From: Sequoia sempervirens
Taxonomy: Eukaryota > Streptophyta > Pinopsida > Cupressales > Cupressaceae
Assembly: GCA_007258455.2 (NCBI GenBank)
Contig: VDFB02270651.1
Coordinates: 495,645,370-495,709,369, forward strand
Direction: 5' to 3'
Length of the DNA: 64,000 nucleotides
Part shown: positions 48,988-59,303 of the stretch, piece after piece
Layout: each line of letters begins with the position of its first letter
Numbering within the stretch: the first letter of the stretch is position 1
Notes under the pieces: generated by a model
The model's database searches: none
What the model was told of the DNA's origin: nothing
Seen by the model: the letters and a program-made list of their open reading frames with translations, nothing else
Program-made: the position numbers and the translations under genes

Positions 48988-50250
48988 TTGCCAACAATGG
49001 ACGAAACTGAAGCTAGGAAAAGTACTAAGCAAGAGCTTGATGACAAGTCTTTTCAGCGAGCCTTTCTTGACATGAAGTCTATGGTGGAAGAGCTTTATGC
49101 AGAAAAGAAGAAGAGTGAAAAGGGAGATTCTTCGAAGCGAGAAAAGAAGGAAGATCAAAAGGAAAAAGAAGGAAAAGATCTAGAAGCTCTATCTCCTCCA
49201 TCTTCCCCTTCTTCTTACTCTTCTACTACTGTTAATCCTTTCAAGTGCAAGTCTAAGCCTATTATCAAACTAGATGTAAAATTTGAATTGCCTAAGTACT
49301 GTGGTGAGTTAAATGCTGAAAAGTTAGATGATTGGATCCAATAGGTAGAAGTGTATTGTAGGATTCAAGGCCTCACAGAAGATGCTTATATGATCTAGTT
49401 AGCCACTCTCTGGTTGGGAGGTATGACTCTCACCTGGTGGGAGAGCAGGACTCAGGAGGAAATTGCTCGCCATGGTAAGGTTAATATGACTTGGATGGAA
49501 TTTGTTGCTGCCCTTAAAAAAATAAATTACCCTTTAGGTTATATGCAACAATTAACAATGAATTGGAAAACCTTTAGGAAAGGTAAGGGTCAGTCTGTCC
49601 AAGATTACACCCATGAGTTTAGAAAACGGGCTATTGCTTTAAATGTTCCATTGTATACTCAAGATATACTACTTAAGTACATAAGCGGTTTGCATTCTTA
49701 CCTAAGACATACTATTCTAATGTTGAGTCCTAATAATCTGGAAGAAGTGTTAGTCCAAGCTACTCATTTAGAGGCAAGGGGTAAGAACACTTTTAATGAT
49801 AATTTCTCAAATAAAACATCTAAGTTTGAGGGGAAGTCTAAGGGTAAAGGTAAAAACAAAGATAAAGGCAAAGGGAAAAAGACAACTACAGTTAAAAAGG
49901 AGGGTGATAAGCCCACATGCTCCCATTGTAAGAAAGAGGGTCATGCTGATTCAAAATGTTGGAAGTTGCATCCCGAATTAAGGCCAAAAAGATACAGAGG
50001 CAATAAAGGCAAGAAAAATACTACTGTAGTGATTCAATAAGATCTTGGATCCGATTCTAGAGATGAAACACAAATTGCTGCTACCGGGATCCAAGGTAAA
50101 GGGAAAGGTATAATACTCTCTTCTAATGCAAATGTTTCTTATGCAACTACAAGTAAAGTATCTACTCCTAAAGCTGATAAACAACAAAATGAACTATTTC
50201 ATATTCGAGTTGTAACTAAGCACATTAAGATTGGGGTGATCCCACAATAG
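48988..50250 (+). pseudogene. Gag of the third gypsy element, truncated before protease
   Basis: Starts at ATG 48988 (MPTMDETEARKSTKQ). A Lys/Glu-rich head is followed by the gag core LWLGGMTLTWWESRTQEE (about 49,410-49,463), FRKGKGQSVQDYTHEFRKR, a Lys/Gly-rich basic tract, and zinc knuckle CSHCKKEGHADSKC (about 49,918-49,959). The linker ELFHIRVVTKHIKI (about 50,195) is the usual approach to the protease, but the D-S-G motif never appears. In-frame stops are TAG 49342 (WIQ-x-VEV), TAG 49396 (MI-x-LA) and TAA 50038 (IQ-x-DLGS). All three fit Gln codons. No frameshift is seen up to the break. Confidence 0.85.
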
Positions 50251-51034
50251 CGGTTTACAATTTTTGGCCAGACTAGATACTGAAATTATTATTTTTAACT
50301 AAATCTTCACATTGGGGCACCTATAGCGGATAAACCGCGAGGAATTTGAAGATGATGCAAACTAGAGTCTCTCCAAATTTTGTCTGTAGATTCTAAAAAT
50401 AATTTTTTCAAAATTTTTGGAATTAGATTGCACTTCTTTTTCCATCTCCCACGAAAACTGGTTTTTTTCCTTCAGAAAACAACATTTTAAAAAAGTGGCG
50501 CACACCGTATAATGCATAATTTTTTTCCTTGAAGAATAAAATTCTAATTCTTTCGAATTTAGATTTGTGACTCTGATATTTAGTGCTTCTAATTGGTTAG
50601 ATAGTTTTTTATTGAATATTTTTTCTTTAATCAAGTTTCAAAGTCAAACCAATTACAATTCAGACATAGTGCGACTGTATAACGCATAACTTTTATTGTA
50701 TGTATCAATTTTTTTATTTTTTTGGTTGGGTGAAGGACTCCAATATTTGGCACACTCATATTTTTCAAATTTTTTTTTTGATAATTTTCTATTTTTCCAC
50801 ATGTGCAGAATAGAGAACTTTTTCGGTGAGAAACCTATATTTAATAAAACTTAAAAAACAAATAGATAATAAAACCAAAACATATTAAAATTATATTTGT
50901 TGGATAGCTCGTTATGAGGGCTACCTGATACCAGCTGGGTTTGTGAAGTATCCTCCATTTTCATTTTCAAATCGAGCTTCGAAGTGCAAAATTCTAGACA
51001 ATTTTGGTGCCTAGGAGGGTGGTGAAAAAAAGGT

Positions 51035-51176
51035 GGTTCAGTTGAATCACTGTTCGGTCGAACCAAAAAAATATGTTCGAATGAACATAGGTTCAGTCGA
51101 ACCACTTTGAAATATAATAAAAAAATGTACTTTAAAGGGGTTCGATCGAACTTGGAAAATGGGTTTGGTCAAACCC
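51035..51176. repeat. Cluster of six GTTCGnnCGAAC-like palindromes
   Basis: 'ggttcagttgaatc' (51035), 'gttcggtcgaac' (51052), 'gttcgaatgaac' (51075), 'ggttcagtcgaacc' (51090), 'gttcgatcgaac' (51140) and 'gggtttggtcaaaccc' (51161) are short inverted repeats of one theme within 142 bp. They lie about 280-420 bp before the ATG of the HD-ZIP fragment. Confidence 0.75.
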
Positions 51177-51264
51177 CTTGACATGGATCCATTTCACTGT
51201 TTGTTTTCCCCTTTTTTTGTTTCCAATTTGTTTTTTTTTGTTTTCCCATTTTTTAATAGTTGTA

Positions 51265-51432
51265 TTTTACAATATATAATATTAATATAAATCTAAATTA
51301 TATTCTTTTTATATTATAATATATAATATACTTATTATTACAATATATTATAATAATAATATATAATTATTATTAATTATATATTATTATTATAATATTA
51401 AAAGTATATAATTAAAAAGTATATATATTAGA
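51265..51432. repeat. AT-only low-complexity stretch
   Basis: Almost pure A/T with tata/taat words, directly upstream of the HD-ZIP fragment's start codon. Confidence 0.8.
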
Positions 51433-51454
51433 AACGATTGAAAAGCATTTTGGG

Positions 51455-52470
51455 ATGAATTTTGGATTGGGTAGTTTAGTTGAGGGCAGGACCGATTCAA
51501 ACAAAAGGTTTTTCTTTGAGATCTCATCTAACAATATTGGAATGGCACAACCTTATTTCATTGCCCCTTAGCCAAGGTCTAATATGAACATGAACATCTA
51601 TAGCTCCGCACCCAAGCTCTCCTTGACGCTGGTAGGTGTTCTCTTCAGCCATAAATCATAAAAACATGGGTATTGATGTAGGGGCATTTTGTTTGTTTAT
51701 AGATATAAGTAAGTATATATTTATGATGGGCATTGTTAGACAGTCAAGTAGCTTAGAAGGAAAAGGAGACATGTTTGGTAGCAGCGGTGGAGAGTCTCAG
51801 CTTGGGATCTACAAAGAGATGAAGAGTATGAGAGTAGGTATGGCAGTGACAACATGGAAGGGAATGGATCTGGTGATGAGCAAGAAGATAACTATCCCAA
51901 AAAGAAGCGCTATCACATGCATACTCCTCAACAAATTCAAAAATCCCATATGCACCAACTACGAAGGACCTGCTGTTATTGTAGAAGTTAGTGTTCAAGA
52001 GCAACAACTATGTATTAAGAATATTCGGTTGAAAGATGAGGTCCGTTTGCATAGCCTAACTAATTTAATGATGCATATTCCATTATTTTGTATTCTCAAA
52101 TGCAAACTATGGTTAAAATTATTATGAGTCACTCCTTTTTTAGTTGTACCTATTCTAATTCTAATGTATTTACAACCCTACGAACCTCCTGGATTTTATT
52201 CTCTCTATAAATCTTTTTAGTGCAATGATTTTCCCACCATGATGAAATTGCTTCGTATCATATACTGTATAAGATTTAGAGACCCAAAATGTTTTTTTTT
52301 TCTCATGCTTTAAACCACCTGAGCAGTGAAGTTGAAGATTCGTTAGCTTTGTGCTTATGGGTTTTCTTTAACTATTCTTATGTTTTTTTTAATGCTTGCA
52401 TGAATTTTTTCAGTTGGAGAGAATGGCAGCTATGGCTAGAAAATTCTATGGAAGGCCCATCATTGACTTG
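51455..52470 (+). pseudogene. 5' fragment of an HD-ZIP class IV homeobox gene, disrupted
   Basis: HD-ZIP IV proteins (GL2/ANL2/ATML1 group) are nuclear transcription factors of the plant epidermis. Exon i: ATG 51455 (MNFGLGSLVEGRTDSN) to 51631, with APKLSLTL at the end and TAG at 51569 between P and PRSN. Intron 51632-51743 is GT-AG. Exon ii: 51744-52040, SSSLEGKGDMF, then a one-base frameshift, DEEYESRYGSDNMEG, and PKKKRYHMHTPQQIQ, the first residues of the homeodomain. This jumps directly to NPICTNYEGPAVIVEVSVQE and IRLKDE, so about 75 codons (most of the homeodomain and first zipper half) are gone. Intron 52041-52413. Exon iii: LERMAAMARKFYGRPI, then the purine-rich array. The START domain is absent. 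Introns are kept, so this is not a processed copy. Confidence 0.85.
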
Positions 52471-54935
52471 AGAGAGAGATATGGACCTGGAGTGGGAGAG
52501 AGAGGGAGCACAGGGGTAGGAGGGAGAGACTTGAGAGAGAGATATGGAGGGAGTGGGAGAGAGATAGAGGATAAAGGGTTTAAGGGTTTAGGGTTTAAGG
52601 CTAGAGGGGAGCTCGAGATAGGAGTGAGTGAGTGAGAGAGAGAGGGTTTAAGGGTTTAAGGGTTTAAGGCTAGAGGGGAGCTCGAGATAGAAGGAGTGAG
52701 TGAGTGAGAGAGAGAGAGGGTTTAAGGGTTTAACTTGCTTACTTGGGTAGAGGGTAGAGGGGATCTAGAGATAGGAGTGAGTGAGAGAGAGACTTGAGAG
52801 AGGTGGAGTGGGTAGGAGGGAGAGAATTGAGAGAGAGTGAGCGTGGGAACTTGGGAGAGAGATAGAGGGTAGAGGGTTTAGGGTTTAAGGGTTAAGGGTA
52901 GAGGGGAGAGAGGGAGAGAGGGTAGGAGGGAGAGACTTGAGGAGAGAGAGAGAGGGAGTGGAGAGAGATAAAGGTAGGGGGGGAAAGGTTTAGGGTTTAA
53001 GGGTTAAGGGTAGAGGGAGAGGGAGAGGGGTAGGAGGGAGAGACTTCAGAGAGAGATGGGGTGGGAGAGAGATAAAGGGTAGAGGGTAGAAGGGTTTAGG
53101 GTTTAAGGGTCAAGGGTTAAGGGTAGAGGGGATCTAGATATAGGAGTGAGAGAGAGAGATGAATAGTGGGTCTAGGAGGGAGAGACTAGAGAGAGAGGGG
53201 AGTGGGAGAGAGATAAAGGGTAGAGGGTACAAGGGTTTAGGGTTTAAGGGTTAAGGGTAGAGGGGAGAGAGGGAGAGTGGGCAAGAGAGAGAGACTTGAG
53301 AGAGAGAGAGGGAGGGAGTGGGAGAGAGATAGATGGTACAGGGTTTAGGGTTGAACCTGGTTAAGGGTAAAGGGGAGAGAGGGAGAGGGGGTAGGAGAGA
53401 GAATTGAGAGAGAGAGGGAGGAGTGGGAGAGAGATAAAGGGTAGGGGGTACAAGGGTTCAAGGTTTAAGGGTTACTTGGGTAGAGGGGAGAGAGGGAGCT
53501 CAAGATAGAATTAGTGAGTTAGTGAGAGAGAGAGGATTTAAGGGTTTAAGGCTAGACGAGAGCTCAATATAGGAATGAGTGAGTGAGAGAGAGAGGGTTT
53601 AAGGGTTTAACCTGCTTACTTGGGTAGAGGGTAGAGGGGATCTAGAGATAGGAGTGAGTGATAGAGAGACTTGAGAGAGGAAAAGTGGGTAGGAGGGAGA
53701 GACTTGAGAGAGAGTGAATGTGGGAACTTGGGAGAGAGATAGAGGGTAGAGGGTACAAGGGTTTAGGGTTTAAGGGTTAAGGGTAGAGGGGAGAGAGGGA
53801 GAGGGGGTAGGAGGTAGAGACTTGAGAGAGAGGGGGGAGTGGAAGAGAGATAAAGGGTAGAGGATACAAGGGTTACTTGGGTACAGGGGAGAGAGGGAGC
53901 TTGAGATAGAATTAGTGAGTGAGTGAGAGAAGGTTTAAGGGTTTAAGGCTAGAGGGGAGCTCGATATAGGAGTGAGTGAGTGAGTGAGAGAGGGTTTAAG
54001 GGTTTAAGGCTAGAGGGGAGCTCGATATAGGAGTGAGTGAGTGAGTGAGAGAGGGTTTAAGGGTTTAAGGCTATAGGGGAGCTTGATATAGGAGTAAGCA
54101 AGTGAGAGAGAGAGGGTTTAAGGCTATAGGGGAGCTCGAGATAGGAGTGAGTGAGTGAGAGAGAGAGGTTTTAAGGGTTTAACCTGCTTACTTGGGTAGA
54201 GGGTAGAGGGGATCTAGAGATAGGAGTGAGTGAGTGAGAGAGACTTGAGAGAGGCAAAGTGGGTAGGAGGGAGAGACTTAAGACAGAGTGAGTGTGGGAA
54301 CTTGGGAGAGAGATAAAGGGTAAAGGGTACAAGTGTTTAGGGTTTAACCTGGTTAAGGGTAGAGGGGAGAGAGGGAGAGGGGGTAGGAGGGAGAGACTTG
54401 AGAGAGAGAGGGAGGGAGGGAGGAGTGAGGGTTTTGGGTTTAAGGCTAGAGGGGAGCTTTAGATAGAAGGAGTGAATGAGTGAGAGAGATATAGGTAGGG
54501 GGTGTACAAGGGTTTAGGGTTTAACCTGTTAAGGGTGAGGGGAGAGAGGGAGAGAGGGGTAAGAGGAGAGACTTGAGAGAGAGAGGGGAGTGGGGAGAGA
54601 GTTAAAGGGTAGGGGGTACAAGGGTTTAGGGTTTAAGGGTAGAGGGGACAGAGGGAGCTTGAGATAGAATTAGTGAGTGAGTGAGAGAGAGAGGGTTTAA
54701 GGCTTAAGGCTATAGTAGAGGGGTCGAGGGTTTAAGGGCTATAGGGAGCTCGAGACAGAGGAGTGAGTGAGTGAGAGAGAGGTTCAAGGGTTTAAGGGTT
54801 AGGTAGAGGGGAGAGAGGGAGGGGGTAGGAGGGAGAGACTTGAGAGAGAGTGGGGAGGAGAGAGATAAAGGGTAGGGGGTACAATGGTTTAGGGTTTAAG
54901 GGTTAAGGGTAGAGGGGAGAGAGGGAGCTTGAGGG
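52465..54935. repeat. 2.5 kb purine-rich array with telomere-like GGGTTTA words
   Basis: The plus strand is almost all A and G plus short T runs. It is a mosaic of a few modules: gagtgagtgagagagagag, 'ctagaggggagctcgagata', 'gggtttagggtttaaggg', 'gtaggagggagagacttgag'. A longer module containing cctgcttacttgggtaga recurs at about 52,733, 53,611 and 54,185 (spacings about 880 and 570 bp), so there is higher-order repetition. GGGTTTA/TTTAGGG matches the plant telomere repeat, but only in short runs. The array starts inside exon iii of the HD-ZIP fragment. Confidence 0.9.
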
Positions 54936-55013
54936 TACATTGATTTATGTTTTAAATATGTGTGCAATAATTTTATAATTAGATAATACTTAATTTTAAA
55001 ATTTACATAATTT

Positions 55014-55266
55014 CCCATGGAACAATTCGATGAAACAAATATAAGTTGTATATAAGATTCTTGAACTTAAGAATTCCATGAAACAAATATAAGTTGTATA
55101 TAATTGCATAGCTACCCATGGAACAATTCGATGGAATAAATATAAGTTGTATATAATTGTATATAAGATTCTTGAACTTAAGAATTCCATGAAACAAATA
55201 TAAGTTGTATATAATTAAATGTGAGAGATGATGCTATCAAAGATTATTTATCTTAAGAATTCCATG
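55014..55266. repeat. Tandem repeat of about 101-109 bp with an aagaattccatg core
   Basis: Unit starts 'cccatggaacaattcgatg' at 55014 and 55115. Each unit holds 'ttcttgaacttaagaattcc'. A shorter third copy of that core is at about 55249-55266, and a similar one lies far away at about 58958-58980. Confidence 0.8.
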
Positions 55267-55389
55267 GAACAAATATGTTCATATAACTGTAATTTATGCA
55301 AAATGATTTACAACTATGTACAAGTTACTATAAGTTCTCACTTGAACATGTATAGGGTTACAAGTGAACTTGAAAATCATGGATATAAT

Positions 55390-58300
55390 CTAAGTCAAAG
55401 ATTTTGGTTCAGCCCACTCTTCAATAACATGTAGAATTTTTTGATGATCTTCACTATCTACTCTCCATTTTCTTCGGCCACGTGCATGTGGAACTGCGTG
55501 AAGATGTAGGGCAGTAGCAATTATCAAGTGACTATATTGATATACCTTGTTATCAGGTTGATAGTCAACAAAATGAATCCCGTGTTGAACAACTTTGACT
55601 TGTTTTAGATATGTCCCTTGCACTACAAAAAAACTTGCATGGTAAACATGAACCTGCTTGGTAAGACATATGAATGTATACAACATTTTCGTGCTCAAGG
55701 TTTGTACAATATATATTTAATGTTTATAATGTAAAACACGCACATGTGAACACAATGTATATATAATTTTAAATTCAAACTCACTTGTGGGAAATGACAT
55801 TCCATCACTTGTTTCAGGTTGTGTTAGCTTATTCCTCTCTTCTGTGCAATGCAATAAATAATAGCTAACACCTTTGATGTTTCTAGGCTCTGCTATGACT
55901 GCAAAACATCTCCTGTACACCAAATTTACACAATTTTTTTTTTTAAATTAGAAATGTCTCTAGACTTTAAAGATCATTAAATAGATATATATAATATATA
56001 AATTATTGAAAAATTACACATGTACCTTTTCTAACCAATCCTGATATATGGTCATAATCAATTGAAATCAAAGGAATGTCTTCAAATCTTCTTCCTCTTT
56101 TGCATCATATGTTTCTGAAACAACTAGTGGCACTATATCCCATTTACGTTATCCAAGTTCTTGGTTGTTGCATGTATGATCAGAGTTTCCTGCAATTCAC
56201 TTAGTGCAAAAACAAGAGTAATCCCTTGTGTGTAATGTCCATCCATGGTGACTATCTGAACTCCCAACACAATGCAAAGATCTTGTTTTTTCTACCCTCT
56301 TGCATCCATGCATTGATCTTTTGTCCAAACCTAGATACATGTATAACAAAAAACTCATGTGAACAAACATGTATATATATAAATTTTAAATTTAAATAAA
56401 TTCAAATTTTTGAAAATGTAATTTATACATACCCGATATCTCCCAAAACAATCTATGTGGAATGTGTTGGTTTGTTCTCAAAGATGTGCTGACCACATTT
56501 GATGCAAAGTGTTTCTTGCACCATTCAACAACATCATGTGCATTGTCTATACGATCTTCTAGATAGCTCATTTGATGTTTTCTTAAAGCTCGTTTGATGC
56601 AAGCTCCTGATCCATCATGCTCACCCTTTCCATGCCCACTCTTAAAAAAATTCCAAACATGTGGTATTTTGTAGATTTTATGATATCTACAAAGTGCATA
56701 GAATGGCCGTGAAGATTTGAATTGTGCCACACATCCATCTGACCATACAAAATGCTTTTCAAATTTTACACCCCTGCTTCTCAAATTCTAAAAAAAAATG
56801 TAAAGCAATGTTGGACAAAAATGTGTCATGCTCTTTATCATCACTAATAAAAAAGTGATATTTTTTTCTTTATGGCTCGTTCTTCATCTGTACTCTCAAC
56901 ACCATCCAATTTTGATTGTGCATGTCGATAACACACATGAACCATAATAGTGATCTGCTTTGAAAAGTAATACTCTGATTGAATCTCCTTTTGATGTACG
57001 AAGGAGTAATTTTCTGCAAAGTCGACTACTGATAGAACTGTTCCAAGTGGGAAAGTATCTCTCAATGTTTGGAATTGTTGTGCTTGTCACTTAGTGAAAA
57101 AGGAATGATGTAGGTATGTTGTATCAAATTTTGAAAATCTTCCATAATTTTTCCAATAGGAATCTCCTCTTCTACATAGTTCAACCTTGTGGATTCTTTC
57201 CCAAAATTTGTTTGCAACTTTACATACTTGTACTTGTGTGAGTAAGATATGTGAATAAGTAATAAACCGCACAATGAATGAAACATTACATTAGAGAATT
57301 CAAATAACAATCTAATCAAATTGAAACAAATAAACTCTCTAAAAATAGTACTTACCTCTTGCAATTTACTATCTTTGTTAGGTCATTATCCTCAAAGGAA
57401 ATTTAGCCAAATTTCCACATGTCTCACAAATTCCTTTTATGCAGTTTATTTGAGGTCCATTTTCATGATCACATAAAATAGCCTTTATGAACAAACTTGC
57501 TTGTTTAAGAGATGCATTTTGAAATCCACAACTTTCTTCTCTCATCTTTCAAAACACCTGATAGTAGAGATCAAATTCAATATGATAATGGCAACAACAA
57601 TTTTCAAAAAACTTGTTTATCTTCACATAATATGGCTTTAACCTTTCAAATATTGTTTTCCCAATCTTTATATGAGGATATGTATTACAAAAGTTCATAT
57701 ACATCTCAAATTGTGTTATGTCTAGCCAATGTTTGATATGATTTTCATAAATACCATGCCCAATCCTGTGTCTCATAACATCTCTAGTATTTGATGATGA
57801 ACGAGTCTGATCATGCCAAAAACTTGAGATCAAGTTGCTAACAACATCTTCAATCCTGTCAGAACAGGGAGCTCTACACATAATTGACCAATTTCCTTTT
57901 GAACTCTCATCCAAAAACCTTTTTTTTTTTCTCATATTTTATTAATGTGGTTCTACTATAACCAATTTTAGCCAAAAGTGCAGACATTTTTCTTTTTCTT
58001 GCTATATCTTGATGTACAATAGATGTCAGCATCACCCTTCTTATAGTGGCCTTATCCACTGATCGAGATCCTTTCCCAATGGAATCTAAACCCTTTTTAA
58101 CATTTTGAGCAATATCCTTTTGTAATCCCACATGTTTCTTCTTATTTGATGCCGAATGTACACCCAACAATTGTAATGACTCTTTCAACTCATTAGGAAG
58201 AAGTAAATGTGATAAAAATTGGGTTTTCAAGTGTATCAAGATGATTGAAATGATGATTGATTATTCCATTTACAGATTTAGTCATTGACCTCTTTCTCTT

Positions 58301-59303
58301 ATTATAAGGCTGGTTGGCATAACATTTCAAATTCTCCATATCTATTTCAAGTAAATGATCTAAATTTCTATAAGAAATTTGTTTCACCACCTTTTCAGCT
58401 AGTTTTATATGCTCATGCATAGCAGTAGAAGGAAGTGATCTTTACCCCTCTCCAACATGCATTGTTTGAACTTGGGCCTTCTCCCTATCTTCAAGGTCCA
58501 TGTGTTCTTTAGCGGATTCATTTGATCCAATATCTAGATTTGGCTCAACTTCAGCATGAGAACTTCCTGCTTGTTGAGCCCTTTCTACATGCCACAAAAT
58601 ATTTTGCAAAGAAAAGTGAGAGATGATTCTATATAAGTGAAGTTTATGTATGCAAGCAAACAAAGTGATAAGACATGATGCTATAAGTGACAGAAGTTTT
58701 GAACAACTAGTTTTATATGCTCATCCATACCAGTAGAAGGAAGTGATCCTGACCCCTCTCCAACAAGCATTGTTTGAACTTGGGTCTCCTCCCTAACTTC
58801 AAGGTCCATGTGTTCTTCAACGGATTTTTTTGATCCAATATCTAGATTTGGCTCGACTTCCACTTGAGAATTTCCTACTTGTTTGAATTTACATGCAAGC
58901 AAAGAAAGTGAGAGACTAAGAGTTATTTAAGTGGAGTTGAAACAAATAAAATCAAATATTCTTGAACTTAATAATTCCATGGAACAAAAGCAATTGGAAA
59001 TAGCTGATAAGCAATTTAGGTAATGTCTATGCAAGATGACTATTTTTTAGTATTAAAGTTTTCAAGTTAAATCTAACATGGTTTTCATAAAAGGCATGCA
59101 TATTTATAAGCAAAAAAAATTGAGGTGTTAATAAAAGTCCTAAACACACACTTGAGAGAGAGAGAGAGAAGAAACAAGCATGTACCTTGTTTCTTTCTAT
59201 GATAATTTTCCAAGTTTTGTTCATGCCTCTTTTGTTCTTCTTTTGACAATTTTTGTTGAGATGCATTTTTTCTTTTTCTTTGCTGTCCCATTTTCTTCTT
59301 CAA
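55390..59303 (-). pseudogene. Broken multi-exon gene, DDE-transposase-like (VDFAENY family)
   Basis: A probable start near 59303/59291 (MGQQRKRKNASQQKLSKEE) opens a basic head. Then come a duplicated acidic exon (see 58399-58940), NLDHLLEIDMENLKCYANQP, IVHQDIARKRKMSALLAKIG, and a 128-codon piece with MYMNFCNTYPHIKIGKTIFE (about 57,700). Next is a Cys cluster (ICETCGNL, about 57,420), then TVLSVVDFAENYSFVHQKEI (about 57,030), HFVWSDGCVAQFKS (about 56,740), and KSGHGKGEHDGSGACIKRAL (about 56,620). Asp in DFAENY and WSDGC, plus the HGKG-DG block, match a eukaryotic DDE-transposase-like family that I know only as uncharacterised proteins. The C-terminal piece is 55698-55390. Stops and frameshifts interrupt it. 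Some gaps are introns I could not all fix. Confidence 0.6.
58399..58940 (-). repeat. Tandem duplication of one exon (about 306-bp spacing)
   Basis: Copy A (about 58705-58940) and copy B (about 58399-58640) both encode EVEPNLDIGS, EEHMDLE/KEHMDLE, VQTML/HVGEG and SLPST-x-M-x-EHIKL. Copy A reads GEGSGSLPSTG. Copy B has TAA in place of the first Ser (GEG-stop-RSLPSTA). Only copy B continues into the following coding text (AEKVVKQISYRNLDH). Confidence 0.8.

Larger units (their letters stand above)
47485..50250 (+). mobile_element. Third gypsy-type element, 5' LTR plus gag only
   Basis: A plus-strand LTR-like stretch ends at 48865 (CATATCA), followed by primer site TGGTATTAGAGC (48870-48881) and a gag gene. 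A TATA box (TATAAAAGG, 48440-48448) lies in the LTR. The left edge near 47,485 is a guess, since no partner LTR is in the window. The coding sequence stops matching at about 50,245, where the protease should begin, so pol and the 3' LTR are missing or lie elsewhere. Confidence 0.7.
50251..51454. other. Non-coding DNA, perhaps the 5' flank of the HD-ZIP gene fragment
   Basis: Two diverged copies of text ending in 'taatgcataa' / 'taacgcataac' lie near 50,506-50,522 and 50,676-50,692. A cluster of short palindromes lies at 51035-51176 and an AT-only stretch at 51265-51432. No gene is visible on either strand. Confidence 0.45.

Noticed and set aside
50320..50345. A Helitron 3' end (short gcgg-ataaa-ccgc hairpin)
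   Set aside because: There is no CTRR terminus right after the hairpin, no matching 5' TC end and no Rep/helicase coding nearby.
52465..54935. A true interstitial telomere block
   Set aside because: GGGTTTA words occur only in runs of two or three, broken by other modules, unlike long exact telomere arrays.
54996..55197. Two overlapping 64-codon repeat-like minus frames
   Set aside because: They follow the 101-109 bp tandem repeat and have no start context or partner exons.
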